A stretch of 10,077 nt of DNA, taken from positions 9,227 through 19,303 of the forward strand of contig DHPK01000008.1 in assembly GCA_002407845.1 (NCBI GenBank), given 5' to 3'. Position 1 is the first letter of the stretch. Every line of letters begins with the position of its first letter. The notes under the pieces are model-generated. The model did not search any database. It saw only the letters and a program-made list of their open reading frames with translations, and had not been told where the DNA came from. Positions 1 through 7,304 of this stretch are shown here, one piece after another. The position numbers and the translations under genes are program-made. This DNA comes from Leptolinea sp. UBA5366. Its GTDB lineage: Bacteria > Chloroflexota > Anaerolineae > Anaerolineales > Anaerolineaceae.

Positions 1-998
1 TCGATATCCTGCATGTCATGGTAATGCTTTTCCAGTTTGTCCGTGATTTCCAGAAATTCCTTGTAAATTTCTGGCATGACTTCCTGCAGCTTTTCAAGCG
101 GTTCGGTATTGCGAATGCCAGCAACGACGTCTTCGCCCTGTGCATTGATCAGGTAATCCCCGAAAATCTTATGCGTCCCATCGAGCGGATTTCTTGAGAA
201 CGCAACTCCGGTTCCCGAATCATCGCCCATGTTGCCAAACACCATGGTCATGATGTTGACAGCGGTGCCGAGATCGTCCGGAATTCTTTCTGCGCGGCGA
301 TAATCCTGCGCGCGTTTCCCGTTCCATGAGCGGAAAACTGCTTCAGTTGCCAGCCGCATCTGCTCAAGCGGATCCTGCGGGAAATCGTTGCCGGTTTCAG
401 TTTTGACAACTCTGAGATAAATGGTTGAAATTGCCTTCCAGTCCTCAGCAGTCATGCTTGAATCGTCCTGATATCCTTTTTGCTTTTTGTATACTTCGAG
501 CGGTTCTTCGAAAGCTTCGTCATCAATTTCCAGCACAACCGAGCCAAACATGTGAACAAGCCGGCGGAATGAATCGTAAACAAAGCGCGGATTGCCAGTC
601 AGTTCAATCATCCCTTTGGCAGTTTCTTCATTCAAACCAATGTTCAGGACAGTGTCCATCATGCCTGGCATGGAGAATTTTGCACCTGAACGGCAAGAGA
701 CGAGCAGCGGATTCTTGCTGTCGCCAAATTTTTTCCCGGTAATCCGTTCGACCTCTGCCAGTGCCTTCAGCATCTGATCCCACTGTTCTTCCGGGAATTT
801 TCCTGTGTCAGAATAGACATTGCAGGCTTCTGTCGTGACAGTGAATCCGGGGGGAACTGGAACGCCAATCCGGCTCATGTCGGCCAGATTTGCCCCTTTC
901 CCGCCCAACAGACCACGCACCTTATCCCAGCTGCCGCCGCAATATTGCTCAGCCTGTTCGACCTCACTAAACAAATAAACCCATTTCTTTTCAGTCAT
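1..998 (-). CDS. ppdK: Pyruvate, phosphate dikinase, N-terminal part (cut by window edge)
   Basis: Cytoplasmic enzyme that interconverts pyruvate + ATP + Pi and phosphoenolpyruvate + AMP + PPi. Only the first 332 residues are visible, against roughly 880-900 for the family, so this is the ATP-grasp nucleotide-binding part; the phosphohistidine and PEP/pyruvate domains lie off the left edge. Seen: GGKGANLADM at residues 32-41, then VPVPPGFTVTTEAC, a CRSGAKFSMPGMMDTVLNIGLN stretch (split here only by reading: CRSGAKFS, then MPGMMDTVLN), and NPLDG followed by NAQGEDVVAG near residues 288-312, all typical of the family. The start ATG (996-998) follows AGGAAGG at 1011-1017 with a 12-base gap, slightly long. 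A short segment before the GGKGANL motif (EVEQAEQYCGGSWDKVRG) is longer than in common clostridial dikinases as I remember them, and recalls Anaerolineae. It reads in the same direction as the phosphate operon but is separated from it by a terminator and about 720 bases. Confidence 0.95.
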   Translation of the reverse strand, partial: MTEKKWVYLFSEVEQAEQYCGGSWDKVRGLLGGKGANLADMSRIGVPVPPGFTVTTEACNVYSDTGKFPEEQWDQMLKALAEVERITGKKFGDSKNPLLVSCRSGAKFSMPGMMDTVLNIGLNEETAKGMIELTGNPRFVYDSFRRLVHMFGSVVLEIDDEAFEEPLEVYKKQKGYQDDSSMTAEDWKAISTIYLRVVKTETGNDFPQDPLEQMRLATEAVFRSWNGKRAQDYRRAERIPDDLGTAVNIMTMVFGNMGDDSGTGVAFSRNPLDGTHKIFGDYLINAQGEDVVAGIRNTEPLEKLQEVMPEIYKEFLEITDKLEKHYHDMQDI

Positions 999-1478
999 TT
1001 AAATTATGTTCCTTCCTGAAAATTTTCACTCTTTTATTATCGATTTTTTACGGCTTTATTTTATCATAGAGCCCTTGTTTGAACCGACGGGCAGGCTCTC
1101 TTCAGTTACATTATTCATTATTTATTCCATAATTAATCATAATTTTTATAATTCTATTCTGAAAAGATTATCGCGGCTGTAATATTTATGTAACACGGAA
1201 AATATTTCTCGTTTTTCAATACAGTCTCAGATCGAGCCAAGATCAATTTAAACGATGACAAAAACAGCCATCAATTGAATTAAATGTATAAATAACAAAC
1301 AAAATTATATAGTCTCAGATGCTTATATGGTTGGGAGTGCAATCAGTCTTACACCCTTTTGACCTACAAGCCTGGTATAAAGTCCATTAATCTGGATCAA
1401 AATCGATCAACGCACGTGCCCGATATCTGAAGCTCACATTCAGGGATTCCCACAGCAAATTGTTCCCGATCCTGTGTC

Positions 1479-1495
1479 ATCGATATGCTATCGAT
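1479..1495. repeat. Perfect inverted repeat ATCGATA-TGC-TATCGAT
   Basis: Two 7-base arms (1479-1485 and 1489-1495) flank a 3-base centre. The arms are too short and AT-rich for a strong terminator and no T-run follows on either strand, so a protein-binding site is as likely as an RNA hairpin. The motif CGAT recurs several times within 1460-1506. Function unknown. Confidence 0.5.
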
Positions 1496-1515
1496 AGGCT
1501 CCGATACCCTTTTCA

Positions 1516-1537
1516 TTTTGCCTATATTTTGCATATA
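1516..1537. repeat. Tandem 11-base direct repeat in the phoR-ppdK gap
   Basis: TTTTGCCTATA (1516-1526) is followed directly by TTTTGCATATA (1527-1537), with 10 of 11 bases identical. An 11-base period puts both copies on the same face of the helix, which is the usual geometry for a dimeric regulator of the OmpR/PhoB type. The hexamer is not the TTTACA seen before pstS, so I do not assign it to PhoB. It could also be chance in AT-rich DNA. Confidence 0.4.
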
Positions 1538-1621
1538 TTGTGGAGCCATCACAACAGTTTCATTTCTTGAGTTTTACACGGTTGCTGAATAGTCAACTGC
1601 GAACCGATAAGTCTATTATCC

Positions 1622-1679
1622 AATAATAAATAAAAGTTCAGACTGTAAAAAACTGCGAGCAGGTAGCGGTCTGAACTTT
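1622..1679 (-). terminator. Rho-independent terminator of the pst-pho operon
   Basis: Downstream of phoR on the minus strand, AAAGTTCAGAC (1669-1679) pairs perfectly over 11 bases with GTCTGAACTTT (1633-1643). The loop is 25 bases and contains a smaller possible CTGC/GCAG stem. Reading on, the transcript continues TTATTTATTATTG, a T-rich but interrupted run. The stem begins 44 bases past the phoR stop codon. The long loop and broken T-run make it less than ideal, but position, arm length and strand all fit the end of the operon. Confidence 0.65.
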
Positions 1680-1723
1680 GGAATTCCTGAGAAAAAGATG
1701 TCTATTTTACTAAATGAATTAAC

Positions 1724-3406
1724 TCAATCGCCATTTTTAACATTTTTCGGAAAGACCACGGTTACAGTTGTTCCAATTCCGGTCTGGCTTGAAAGATTGA
1801 TCTTTGCCTGATGCACCGCCGCAGCATGTTTTACGATTGACAAACCAAGCCCAGTTCCGCCTGAATCGCGATTATGGCTTTTGTCAGCGCGATAAAACCG
1901 CTCAAACACATGTGATTGATCTTCGCGTGAAATTCCAATGCCGTCATCTGAAATCTCAAATGTCACATCGTCAGCAGAGGACTTGATGGAAATTCGGATT
2001 TCACCATCGGCTTTGTTATATTTGATTGCGTTTTCAATCAAGTTAAAAACCATCTCGTCCAGCAATCGGCGGTTGCCATGAATCTCGGTCGATTCATAAT
2101 CGCAAACAAATCGAACGTTTTTCTTGGTTGTGACCGGCTCAAACCGTCTGATCGCATCGTCCGTGATCGCTTTCAAATCTACGTCCTCAAAGATGATTTC
2201 TGAACGGTTTTCATCCATGTGCGAGAGGGACATGATGTCGTTCACCATCGCAAGCATGCGGTCAGCTTCGTTGAAAATTCTCTTAGAAAACTCAGGGATA
2301 TCTTCCGGTTTGGCAATCCCATCTTTAATTATTTCTGCATAGCCGCGAATGGACGTCAGTGGCGTTTTTAATTCATGAGAGACGTTGGCAGTAAACTCCC
2401 GGCGGCGGGCATCATTTTCGATCCGGTCGCTGATGTCCAAAATGAACAGAATGATCCCCTTGATCTTTCCATCATCCATAATTGGATTTGCCAGCATCTG
2501 ATAATGTTTGCCGTGAATCTCGATGACTGTTTCATTCGGCTTGCCATTCATCGCCTGATCGATCGCATTCTGAAGAATCGAACTGCGGAAAAGGGTGAAA
2601 ATCTTTTTCCCGATATAGTTCCCCGGCTCGATTTCGAAGACGTCCTGAATGCTTTGGTTCATCGTCAAGATGTTCGCGTTTTTATTCAGGATGATTAATC
2701 CTTCGCTCATATTATTGACGACTGAATTAAACTCTTCCTGTTTGGATCGAAGGTCTTCAACCGTAACGCTGATTTGTTTTTGCTGTTTGGAAACCCGTTC
2801 AAACAGTGGCGCCAGCTCATCATAAGCCTCGTTTGAAAGCGGATTGTCCAGATCAAGTTTGTTCAGCGGATCGATGATTTTGGAGGTCTGACGATTTGCC
2901 AGCAAGAGTGCAAAGATGATGATCACGATCAGAAAAACCAGCATCAGCGGAATCATCGAAAGTAAAGCAGACCAAACGCTTTCATGCGTGTTGGATATGC
3001 GAATTACTCTGCCGTCATTCAGTTTTATTGCGCTGTAATACGTCATTTGCGCCATTGTTTCGGATAACCGTTCAGACTGTCCGTTCCCATTTTGCAGCGC
3101 AGCTTCAACTTCTGCCCGGTTAAGATGGTTTTCCATAGTCTTCGGATTATGACGATTATCGTAAACCACTGTCCCGTCTGATTCGATCAGCGTCACCCGC
3201 ATCAGATCGGTAAACGAACTCATCCCGCTCAGAAATTCCGAGCCATTTGTATTAATTAATTGTGCGAATATCCGTGCTTCAGACTGCACCGTGTGTTTCA
3301 TCTGTTGATAGTTTCGTTCGTACTGCAACACTGCAGACAGAATCCCCATCATCAAAACAGAGACGACCGATAACAGAACCATGTTTCGGAAAATTCTTTT
3401 TCTCAT
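1724..3406 (-). CDS. phoR: Phosphate-regulon sensor histidine kinase PhoR
   Basis: Membrane histidine kinase that phosphorylates PhoB when phosphate is scarce. The 560-residue protein shows, in order: a membrane segment at about 9-28; an extracytoplasmic sensing region at about 29-148; a second membrane segment at about 152-170; a HAMP-like linker to about 215; a PAS domain at about 225-330; the phosphoacceptor motif FTANVSHELKTPLTSIRG with His344; an N box (NLIENAIKYN, 455-464); the G1 box DDGIGI (487-492); the F box FERFYR (501-506); and the G2 box GGTGLGLSIVK (516-526). All catalytic motifs look intact. The length and the large outer domain match the Bacillus-type PhoR rather than the shorter E. 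coli form, which lacks a big outer domain. The ATG overlaps the phoB stop by one base (TAATG), so the two are translationally coupled. Assignment to the phosphate regulon rests mainly on context, which is very strong. Confidence 0.95.
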   Translation of the reverse strand: MRKRIFRNMVLLSVVSVLMMGILSAVLQYERNYQQMKHTVQSEARIFAQLINTNGSEFLSGMSSFTDLMRVTLIESDGTVVYDNRHNPKTMENHLNRAEVEAALQNGNGQSERLSETMAQMTYYSAIKLNDGRVIRISNTHESVWSALLSMIPLMLVFLIVIIIFALLLANRQTSKIIDPLNKLDLDNPLSNEAYDELAPLFERVSKQQKQISVTVEDLRSKQEEFNSVVNNMSEGLIILNKNANILTMNQSIQDVFEIEPGNYIGKKIFTLFRSSILQNAIDQAMNGKPNETVIEIHGKHYQMLANPIMDDGKIKGIILFILDISDRIENDARRREFTANVSHELKTPLTSIRGYAEIIKDGIAKPEDIPEFSKRIFNEADRMLAMVNDIMSLSHMDENRSEIIFEDVDLKAITDDAIRRFEPVTTKKNVRFVCDYESTEIHGNRRLLDEMVFNLIENAIKYNKADGEIRISIKSSADDVTFEISDDGIGISREDQSHVFERFYRADKSHNRDSGGTGLGLSIVKHAAAVHQAKINLSSQTGIGTTVTVVFPKNVKNGD

Positions 3407-4080
3407 TATGCCGATCTTTCGATTCGATAACCAATTCCGCGCACGGTCTCGATCAGCTGTCCGGCATCGCCAAGCTTCATGCGCAGCGATCGGATATGCG
3501 CATCGACTGTGCGCGTCTCTCCATAATAATCAAAGCCCCAGACTTCTGACAGCAGCTTTTCGCGCGTCAAAACGATCCCCTTGTTCTCAACAAGATATAA
3601 AAGCAGAGAGAATTCTTTCGGTGTCAGCAGGATTTCTTCTTCGTTTTTCAGAATCCGATGCTCTTCCTGATTGATCACCAGCGGACCGATCTTAATCTCG
3701 TTGTCAGGAATATCCGGAGAAGCCCGCCGTAAAACGGCTTTGATCCGCGCGATCAGCTCCATCATCCCAAACGGTTTAGCCAGATAATCATCCGCACCGC
3801 CGTCAAGTCCGACGACTTTATCATATTCAGTCGTTTTGGCAGTCAGCATGATCACCGGAATATGCGATGTGAGCGGGCTGTTTTTCAAACGCTTTAATAT
3901 TTGAAGCCCGTCCTCGCCCGGCAGCATTATATCCAGCAGCGCCAGCTCAGGCAGTTCGCTCTTTACCGCCGCATAAAAATCCTCGGCATTGGTGAACCCT
4001 TTGGCTGAAAAGCCGGTCATCTGCAACGTGTAGACGACCAATTCACGAATTTCGTTATTATCTTCAACGCAGTAAATCAT
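3406..4080 (-). CDS. phoB: Phosphate-regulon response regulator PhoB/PhoP (OmpR family)
   Basis: DNA-binding response regulator of 224 residues, the normal family length. The receiver domain (about 1-118) has the acidic pair E6/D7, the phosphoacceptor D50 in LLDIMLPGEDG, T80 in MLTAK and K102 in AKPF. The winged-helix domain (about 129-222) carries LLTPKEFSLLLYL, the REKLLSEVWG turn, the recognition-helix region TRTVDAHIRSLRMKLG and the closing VRGIGYRI wing. Phosphorylated protein would bind tandem repeats, most plausibly those before pstS. It begins on the last base of the phoU stop codon (TGATG) and ends on the phoR start (TAATG). The name phoP is equally valid if the organism is Gram-positive. 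Confidence 0.95.
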   Translation of the reverse strand: MIYCVEDNNEIRELVVYTLQMTGFSAKGFTNAEDFYAAVKSELPELALLDIMLPGEDGLQILKRLKNSPLTSHIPVIMLTAKTTEYDKVVGLDGGADDYLAKPFGMMELIARIKAVLRRASPDIPDNEIKIGPLVINQEEHRILKNEEEILLTPKEFSLLLYLVENKGIVLTREKLLSEVWGFDYYGETRTVDAHIRSLRMKLGDAGQLIETVRGIGYRIERSA

Positions 4081-4751
4081 CAGTCCAGCATATCCTTATG
4101 GTGTCCGGTGATCGCAAATTCAACCCATTCTGCCAAATTGACGGCATGGTCGCCGATTCTTTCGAAGTATTTGGCAACCATCAGCATGTCGACCGCAAAT
4201 TCTCCAAAGCTTTTTATTTCCGGAATACTTTCGCGGTTGCTGATTTCCATGATTAATTCATTCTTCAATGTGTCAAACAAGTTATCCACAATGTCATCAT
4301 AGTCAATGACGGCTTTCGCTAAATCAATATCGCGCTGAACGAAGGCGGCGACACTGCCGTTGACCATGTCAATCGTCGCATTTGCCATATCCCGGATCAG
4401 CGGACTGTTGTTTTCAAACGGGATATTAGACAATTGCATGATCTCAGCAATATCAGCTGCCTGATCACCGATCCGTTCCATATCGGTTACCATCTTCAGC
4501 GCAGCAGAAATCAGGCGCAAATCGCGGGCAACCGGCTGCTGCTGGAGCAGCAGTTTCAGGCAAAGCGTCTCGATCTCGTGTTCCTTGCGGTCGATTTCTT
4601 GATCGATCGGGATCACTTCCTTAGCCATGACCGCATCGCCTTTAAGCATTGCGGTTGCTGCCTTATAAATCGCGTCTTCGCACAGCCCGCCCATCTTGAT
4701 CAATTCTGAGTTCAGCAGATCCAGTTGCTCATCAAATTTTGTTCTCATCAT
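4080..4751 (-). CDS. phoU: Phosphate signalling protein PhoU
   Basis: Cytoplasmic all-helical regulator that connects the Pst transporter to PhoR and restrains the pathway when phosphate is plentiful. The 223 residues contain the two tandem three-helix-bundle repeats typical of the family, each with its metal-binding E-R-I-G-D motif: E92-D96 (MERIGDQAADIAE) and E197-D201 (FERIGDHAVNLAEWV). RDLRLISAALKMVTDMERIG is a further conserved stretch. The protein opens MMRTKFDEQL; the second ATG (4746-4748) could also be the start. The first ATG overlaps the pstB stop by four bases (ATGA), so translation is coupled. Its place between pstB and phoB is the standard arrangement. Confidence 0.96.
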   Translation of the reverse strand: MMRTKFDEQLDLLNSELIKMGGLCEDAIYKAATAMLKGDAVMAKEVIPIDQEIDRKEHEIETLCLKLLLQQQPVARDLRLISAALKMVTDMERIGDQAADIAEIMQLSNIPFENNSPLIRDMANATIDMVNGSVAAFVQRDIDLAKAVIDYDDIVDNLFDTLKNELIMEISNRESIPEIKSFGEFAVDMLMVAKYFERIGDHAVNLAEWVEFAITGHHKDMLD

Positions 4752-5497
4752 CCGAATCTCCCAGTAATATAATCTTCAGTCTTCTTATTTTTTGGCATCG
4801 AAAATAGGTTCTCAGTTGAATTATATTCAATGACCTCCCCAAGCAGGAAGAACGCAGTCTGATCAGAAATCCGGACAGCCTGCTGCATGTTATGCGTCAC
4901 GATAATAATAGTATATTGATTCTTGAGCTCTAAGACAAGGTCTTCAATTTTCGATGTTGAGATCGGATCAAGCGCAGATGTCGGTTCATCCATCAGCAGC
5001 ACTTCCGGTTCGACTGCCAAAGCCCGGGCAATGCACAGACGCTGCTGCTGCCCGCCGGAAATTCCCAGCGCGCTTTTCTTCAGTCTGTCTTTCATCTCAT
5101 CCCAGATCGCCGCATCCCGCAGCGATTTCTCAACGATTTCATCCAAGCGCGCTTTTGAGCGAACGCCATGCGTGCGGGGACCAAAGGCTACGTTATCATA
5201 AACGCTCATCGGGAATGGATTCGGTTTTTGAAAGACCATTCCAACGCGTTTTCTCAAAATATTGACATCAATATCTCCAAAAATATTTTCCCCATCCAAT
5301 AAAACTTTCCCGGAAATCGCGACGCCTTCGATCAGATCGTTCATGCGATTGAGCGTCTTCAGCAAAGTTGATTTCCCGCAGCCAGAAGGCCCAATCAAAG
5401 CGGTTATTTCTTTGTCGGGAATATCCAGATCGATGCTTTTAAGTGCCTGAAAATTCCCATAGTACAAATCGAGGTTCTCTATTGTAAATTTATCCAT
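4748..5497 (-). CDS. pstB: Phosphate ABC transporter ATP-binding protein PstB
   Basis: ATPase that powers phosphate import, attached to the inner face of the PstC/PstA channel. The 249-residue length is typical. Motifs in order: Walker A GPSGCGKST (36-44), Q-loop Q90 in MVFQKPNPFPMSVYDNVAFG (the KPNPFPMSVYDN stretch is characteristic of PstB among ABC ATPases), ABC signature GISGGQQQR (145-153), Walker B LLMDEP (167-172), D-loop SALDP and the switch histidine H202. All catalytic residues are present. The ATG sits 2 bases past the pstA stop, with AAAGGG just upstream inside the end of pstA acting as the ribosome binding site. The stop overlaps the phoU start by four bases. Confidence 0.97.
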   Translation of the reverse strand: MDKFTIENLDLYYGNFQALKSIDLDIPDKEITALIGPSGCGKSTLLKTLNRMNDLIEGVAISGKVLLDGENIFGDIDVNILRKRVGMVFQKPNPFPMSVYDNVAFGPRTHGVRSKARLDEIVEKSLRDAAIWDEMKDRLKKSALGISGGQQQRLCIARALAVEPEVLLMDEPTSALDPISTSKIEDLVLELKNQYTIIIVTHNMQQAVRISDQTAFFLLGEVIEYNSTENLFSMPKNKKTEDYITGRFG

Positions 5498-5499
5498 GT

Positions 5500-6384
5500 T
5501 TACCCTTTAGTCAGTTTTCTGGCGAGGAAGGAAGATATCCAGTTGATGATGATAACCACAACGATCAAAATTACCGCTGTGGCATATGCCTGATCCACAT
5601 AAATCCCTTCAGTCGATAATGCGTACATGTGAACAGCCAGCGTTCGTCCCGAATCCATCAAACCAGTTGGAATTTTTGCGACTGAACCAGCCGTGTAAAG
5701 CAGTGCAGCGGTCTCTCCTACAATCCGACCGATACTCAGGATGATCCCGGCTAAGATCCCAGGCATGGCAGATGGCAGCACGATTTTGAATACAGTCCGC
5801 ATCTTGCCTGCACCCAAGCCGTAACTTCCTTCCCGATAAGAATCAGGAACAGCTCGCAACGCCTCTTCTGTCGTCCGCATGATTAAGGGCAGAATCATAA
5901 TTGCCAATGTGAATGCGCCTGAGAGCAGGGAATACCCCCACTTGAGCGCGATCACAAAAAACAACATGCCGAAAAGTCCATAGACAATCGAGGGAATTCC
6001 CGAAAGCGTCTCTGCGGTCAAACGAACAAGCTTGACAAGCTTGCTGCCGCGTTTTGCATATTCAGTCAGATAGATTGCTGAAAAAACGCCCAGCGGCACC
6101 GCGATCAGCAGCGAGAGAAAGACAATTGCCAGCGTGTAAATCAGCGCTGGGAACAGTGATACGTTCTGCGTATTGTATTGGAGCTCAAACAATTGCGGTG
6201 TGATGTGCGGAATGCCTTTGATCAGAATGAATCCGATCAGAAAAATCAAAACCGAAATTGTTAGCAATGATCCAAAATTCACCAGAAAAAGCAGCAGGAG
6301 CGAGAGCGGATCCTGACGATATATTTTAAATCGCTGTGAAAAGGATGTCACGTTTACTTTTTGTGCAACACTGTTTTCGATCAT
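5500..6384 (-). CDS. pstA: Phosphate ABC transporter permease PstA
   Basis: Integral membrane subunit forming half of the phosphate channel with PstC. The 294 residues begin with a soluble N-terminus (1-27) and then show about six hydrophobic segments: near 29-56, 78-106, 130-147, 153-170, 207-230 and 267-286. The cytoplasmic EAA loop that docks on PstB is clear at about 174-210 (EALRAVPDSYREGSYGLGAGK), following RLTAETLSGIPSIVYGLFG, a hallmark of this permease family. The start ATG overlaps the pstC stop by four bases (ATGA at 6381-6384). The length matches the family and nothing looks damaged. Confidence 0.96.
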   Translation of the reverse strand: MIENSVAQKVNVTSFSQRFKIYRQDPLSLLLLFLVNFGSLLTISVLIFLIGFILIKGIPHITPQLFELQYNTQNVSLFPALIYTLAIVFLSLLIAVPLGVFSAIYLTEYAKRGSKLVKLVRLTAETLSGIPSIVYGLFGMLFFVIALKWGYSLLSGAFTLAIMILPLIMRTTEEALRAVPDSYREGSYGLGAGKMRTVFKIVLPSAMPGILAGIILSIGRIVGETAALLYTAGSVAKIPTGLMDSGRTLAVHMYALSTEGIYVDQAYATAVILIVVVIIINWISSFLARKLTKG

Positions 6385-7229
6385 ATCGACTTCCTGTTCA
6401 ATGCTGAGAATGAGAGATTGATGATCAAAATGAACACGAAAAGGACGACACCGGTCGCAATCAGCGCTTCCCGATGCAGATCAGCGGCATATCCCATTTC
6501 CATCACGATATTGGCTGTCATGGTGCGAACACCTTTCAGCAGCCCCTGAGGCATCCGTGCCTGATTTCCAGCAACCATGATGACCGCCATCGTCTCGCCG
6601 ATCGAACGGCCGACGCCCAGAATCACGCCTGCCAGCACACCCGATTTTGCAGCTTTCAGCAGGACAAAGAAAGAAGTCCGCTCATGGGATGCGCCGAGCG
6701 CCCGCCCGCCTTCGTAGTAACTTTCAGGAACAGCCCTTAAAGCGGATTCGCTGACATTGATGATCGTCGGCAAAATCATGATGCCGAGCAAGATCGACGC
6801 AGTCAGCATGCTGTAGCCTTTTCCGCCGATCTGGTCACGAACCAGTGGAACGATCACAACAAGTCCAAAAAAGCCATAGACAACGGATGGAATACCTGCC
6901 AGCAGTTCAACCGACGGCTTTAAGATTTTGTACAGTCTATCCGGGCAAAATAATGCCATGTACATTGCAGTCAAAATTCCGATCGGGACGCCAACCAGAA
7001 TCGCACCGGCTGTGACATAAATGCTGCCGACAATCATCGGAAAGATGCCGAATATTTCGTTGGAAGGTCTCCAGGTCTGTCCGAAAATGAAATCTGAGAA
7101 TCCAATTTCGGCGATTGCGGGAATACCATTTGAGAAAAGGAAAACACAGATGAGGATTACTGCCAGAATCGATGCGCAGGCAGAAATCAGGAAGATTCCC
7201 TGCATTAGTTTTTCCTTTTTTTTAGCCAT
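6381..7229 (-). CDS. pstC: Phosphate ABC transporter permease PstC
   Basis: Integral membrane partner of PstA. I place the start at the ATG at 7229-7227 (282 residues, MAKKKEKLMQG) rather than the GTG two codons upstream at 7235. The Shine-Dalgarno AAAAGGA (7237-7243) stands 7 bases from the ATG but only one base from the GTG. Hydrophobic segments lie at about 10-33, 64-92, 108-130, 139-158, 197-220 and 256-276. The conserved VELLAGIPSVVYGFFG and the PstB-docking loop (ESALRAVPESYYEGGRALGA, about 160-180) identify the family, and GRSIGETMAV follows. It lies 75 bases after pstS, across a stable hairpin, so it may be expressed at a lower level than pstS; that is an inference. Confidence 0.95.
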   Translation of the reverse strand: MAKKKEKLMQGIFLISACASILAVILICVFLFSNGIPAIAEIGFSDFIFGQTWRPSNEIFGIFPMIVGSIYVTAGAILVGVPIGILTAMYMALFCPDRLYKILKPSVELLAGIPSVVYGFFGLVVIVPLVRDQIGGKGYSMLTASILLGIMILPTIINVSESALRAVPESYYEGGRALGASHERTSFFVLLKAAKSGVLAGVILGVGRSIGETMAVIMVAGNQARMPQGLLKGVRTMTANIVMEMGYAADLHREALIATGVVLFVFILIINLSFSALNRKSI

Positions 7230-7250
7230 TTTCACATCCTTTTTAAATTT

Positions 7251-7287
7251 ACAGGCTGCCTAGAACGAGCGCAGCCTGTGTTTTTTT
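7251..7287 (+). terminator. Strong hairpin in the pstS-pstC gap; T-run on the plus strand
   Basis: ACAGGCTGC (7251-7259) and GCAGCCTGT (7271-7279) form a perfect 9-base stem with an 11-base loop. On the plus strand the stem is followed after one G by seven T's (7281-7287), a textbook intrinsic terminator for rightward transcription. The operon, however, runs leftward. On that strand the stem is preceded by an A-run and followed by AAATTTAAAAAGG, without a T-run. In the operon mRNA it therefore probably acts as a stabilising or processing hairpin that protects pstS mRNA, while on the other strand it could stop antisense transcription. Confidence 0.7.
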
Positions 7288-7304
7288 ATTAGAACAAACT
7301 GATC

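Larger units (their letters stand above)
999..1723. other. Long AT-rich intergenic region, no gene seen
   Basis: This 725-base gap separates phoR from ppdK. I see no reading frame with a ribosome binding site or recognisable protein, and no tRNA or rRNA. The left 150 bases serve as the ppdK leader; they include a weak hairpin (AGAGCC at 1068-1073 with GGCTCT at 1094-1099). A TATGAT hexamer on the minus strand at 1062-1067 could be a -10 box, but no good -35 lies at the right distance. The right end holds the phoR terminator. Between them are a short palindrome, an 11-base tandem direct repeat (both listed separately) and an 8-base palindrome GCACGTGC at 1412-1419. The stretch is more AT-rich than the flanking genes. 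Confidence 0.6.

Noticed and set aside
1068..1099. Riboswitch or attenuator in the ppdK leader
   Set aside because: Only a 6-base stem with a long loop is visible, with no T-run or known riboswitch core.
1804..5450. Several rightward open frames of 60-107 codons inside phoR, phoB, phoU and pstB
   Set aside because: They are antisense to intact, motif-bearing genes and show no recognisable protein features of their own.
7251..7287. Transcription terminator ending the leftward pstS transcript
   Set aside because: The T-run is on the plus strand; on the operon strand the stem is followed by AAATTTAAAAAGG, so it is not a standard terminator in that direction.
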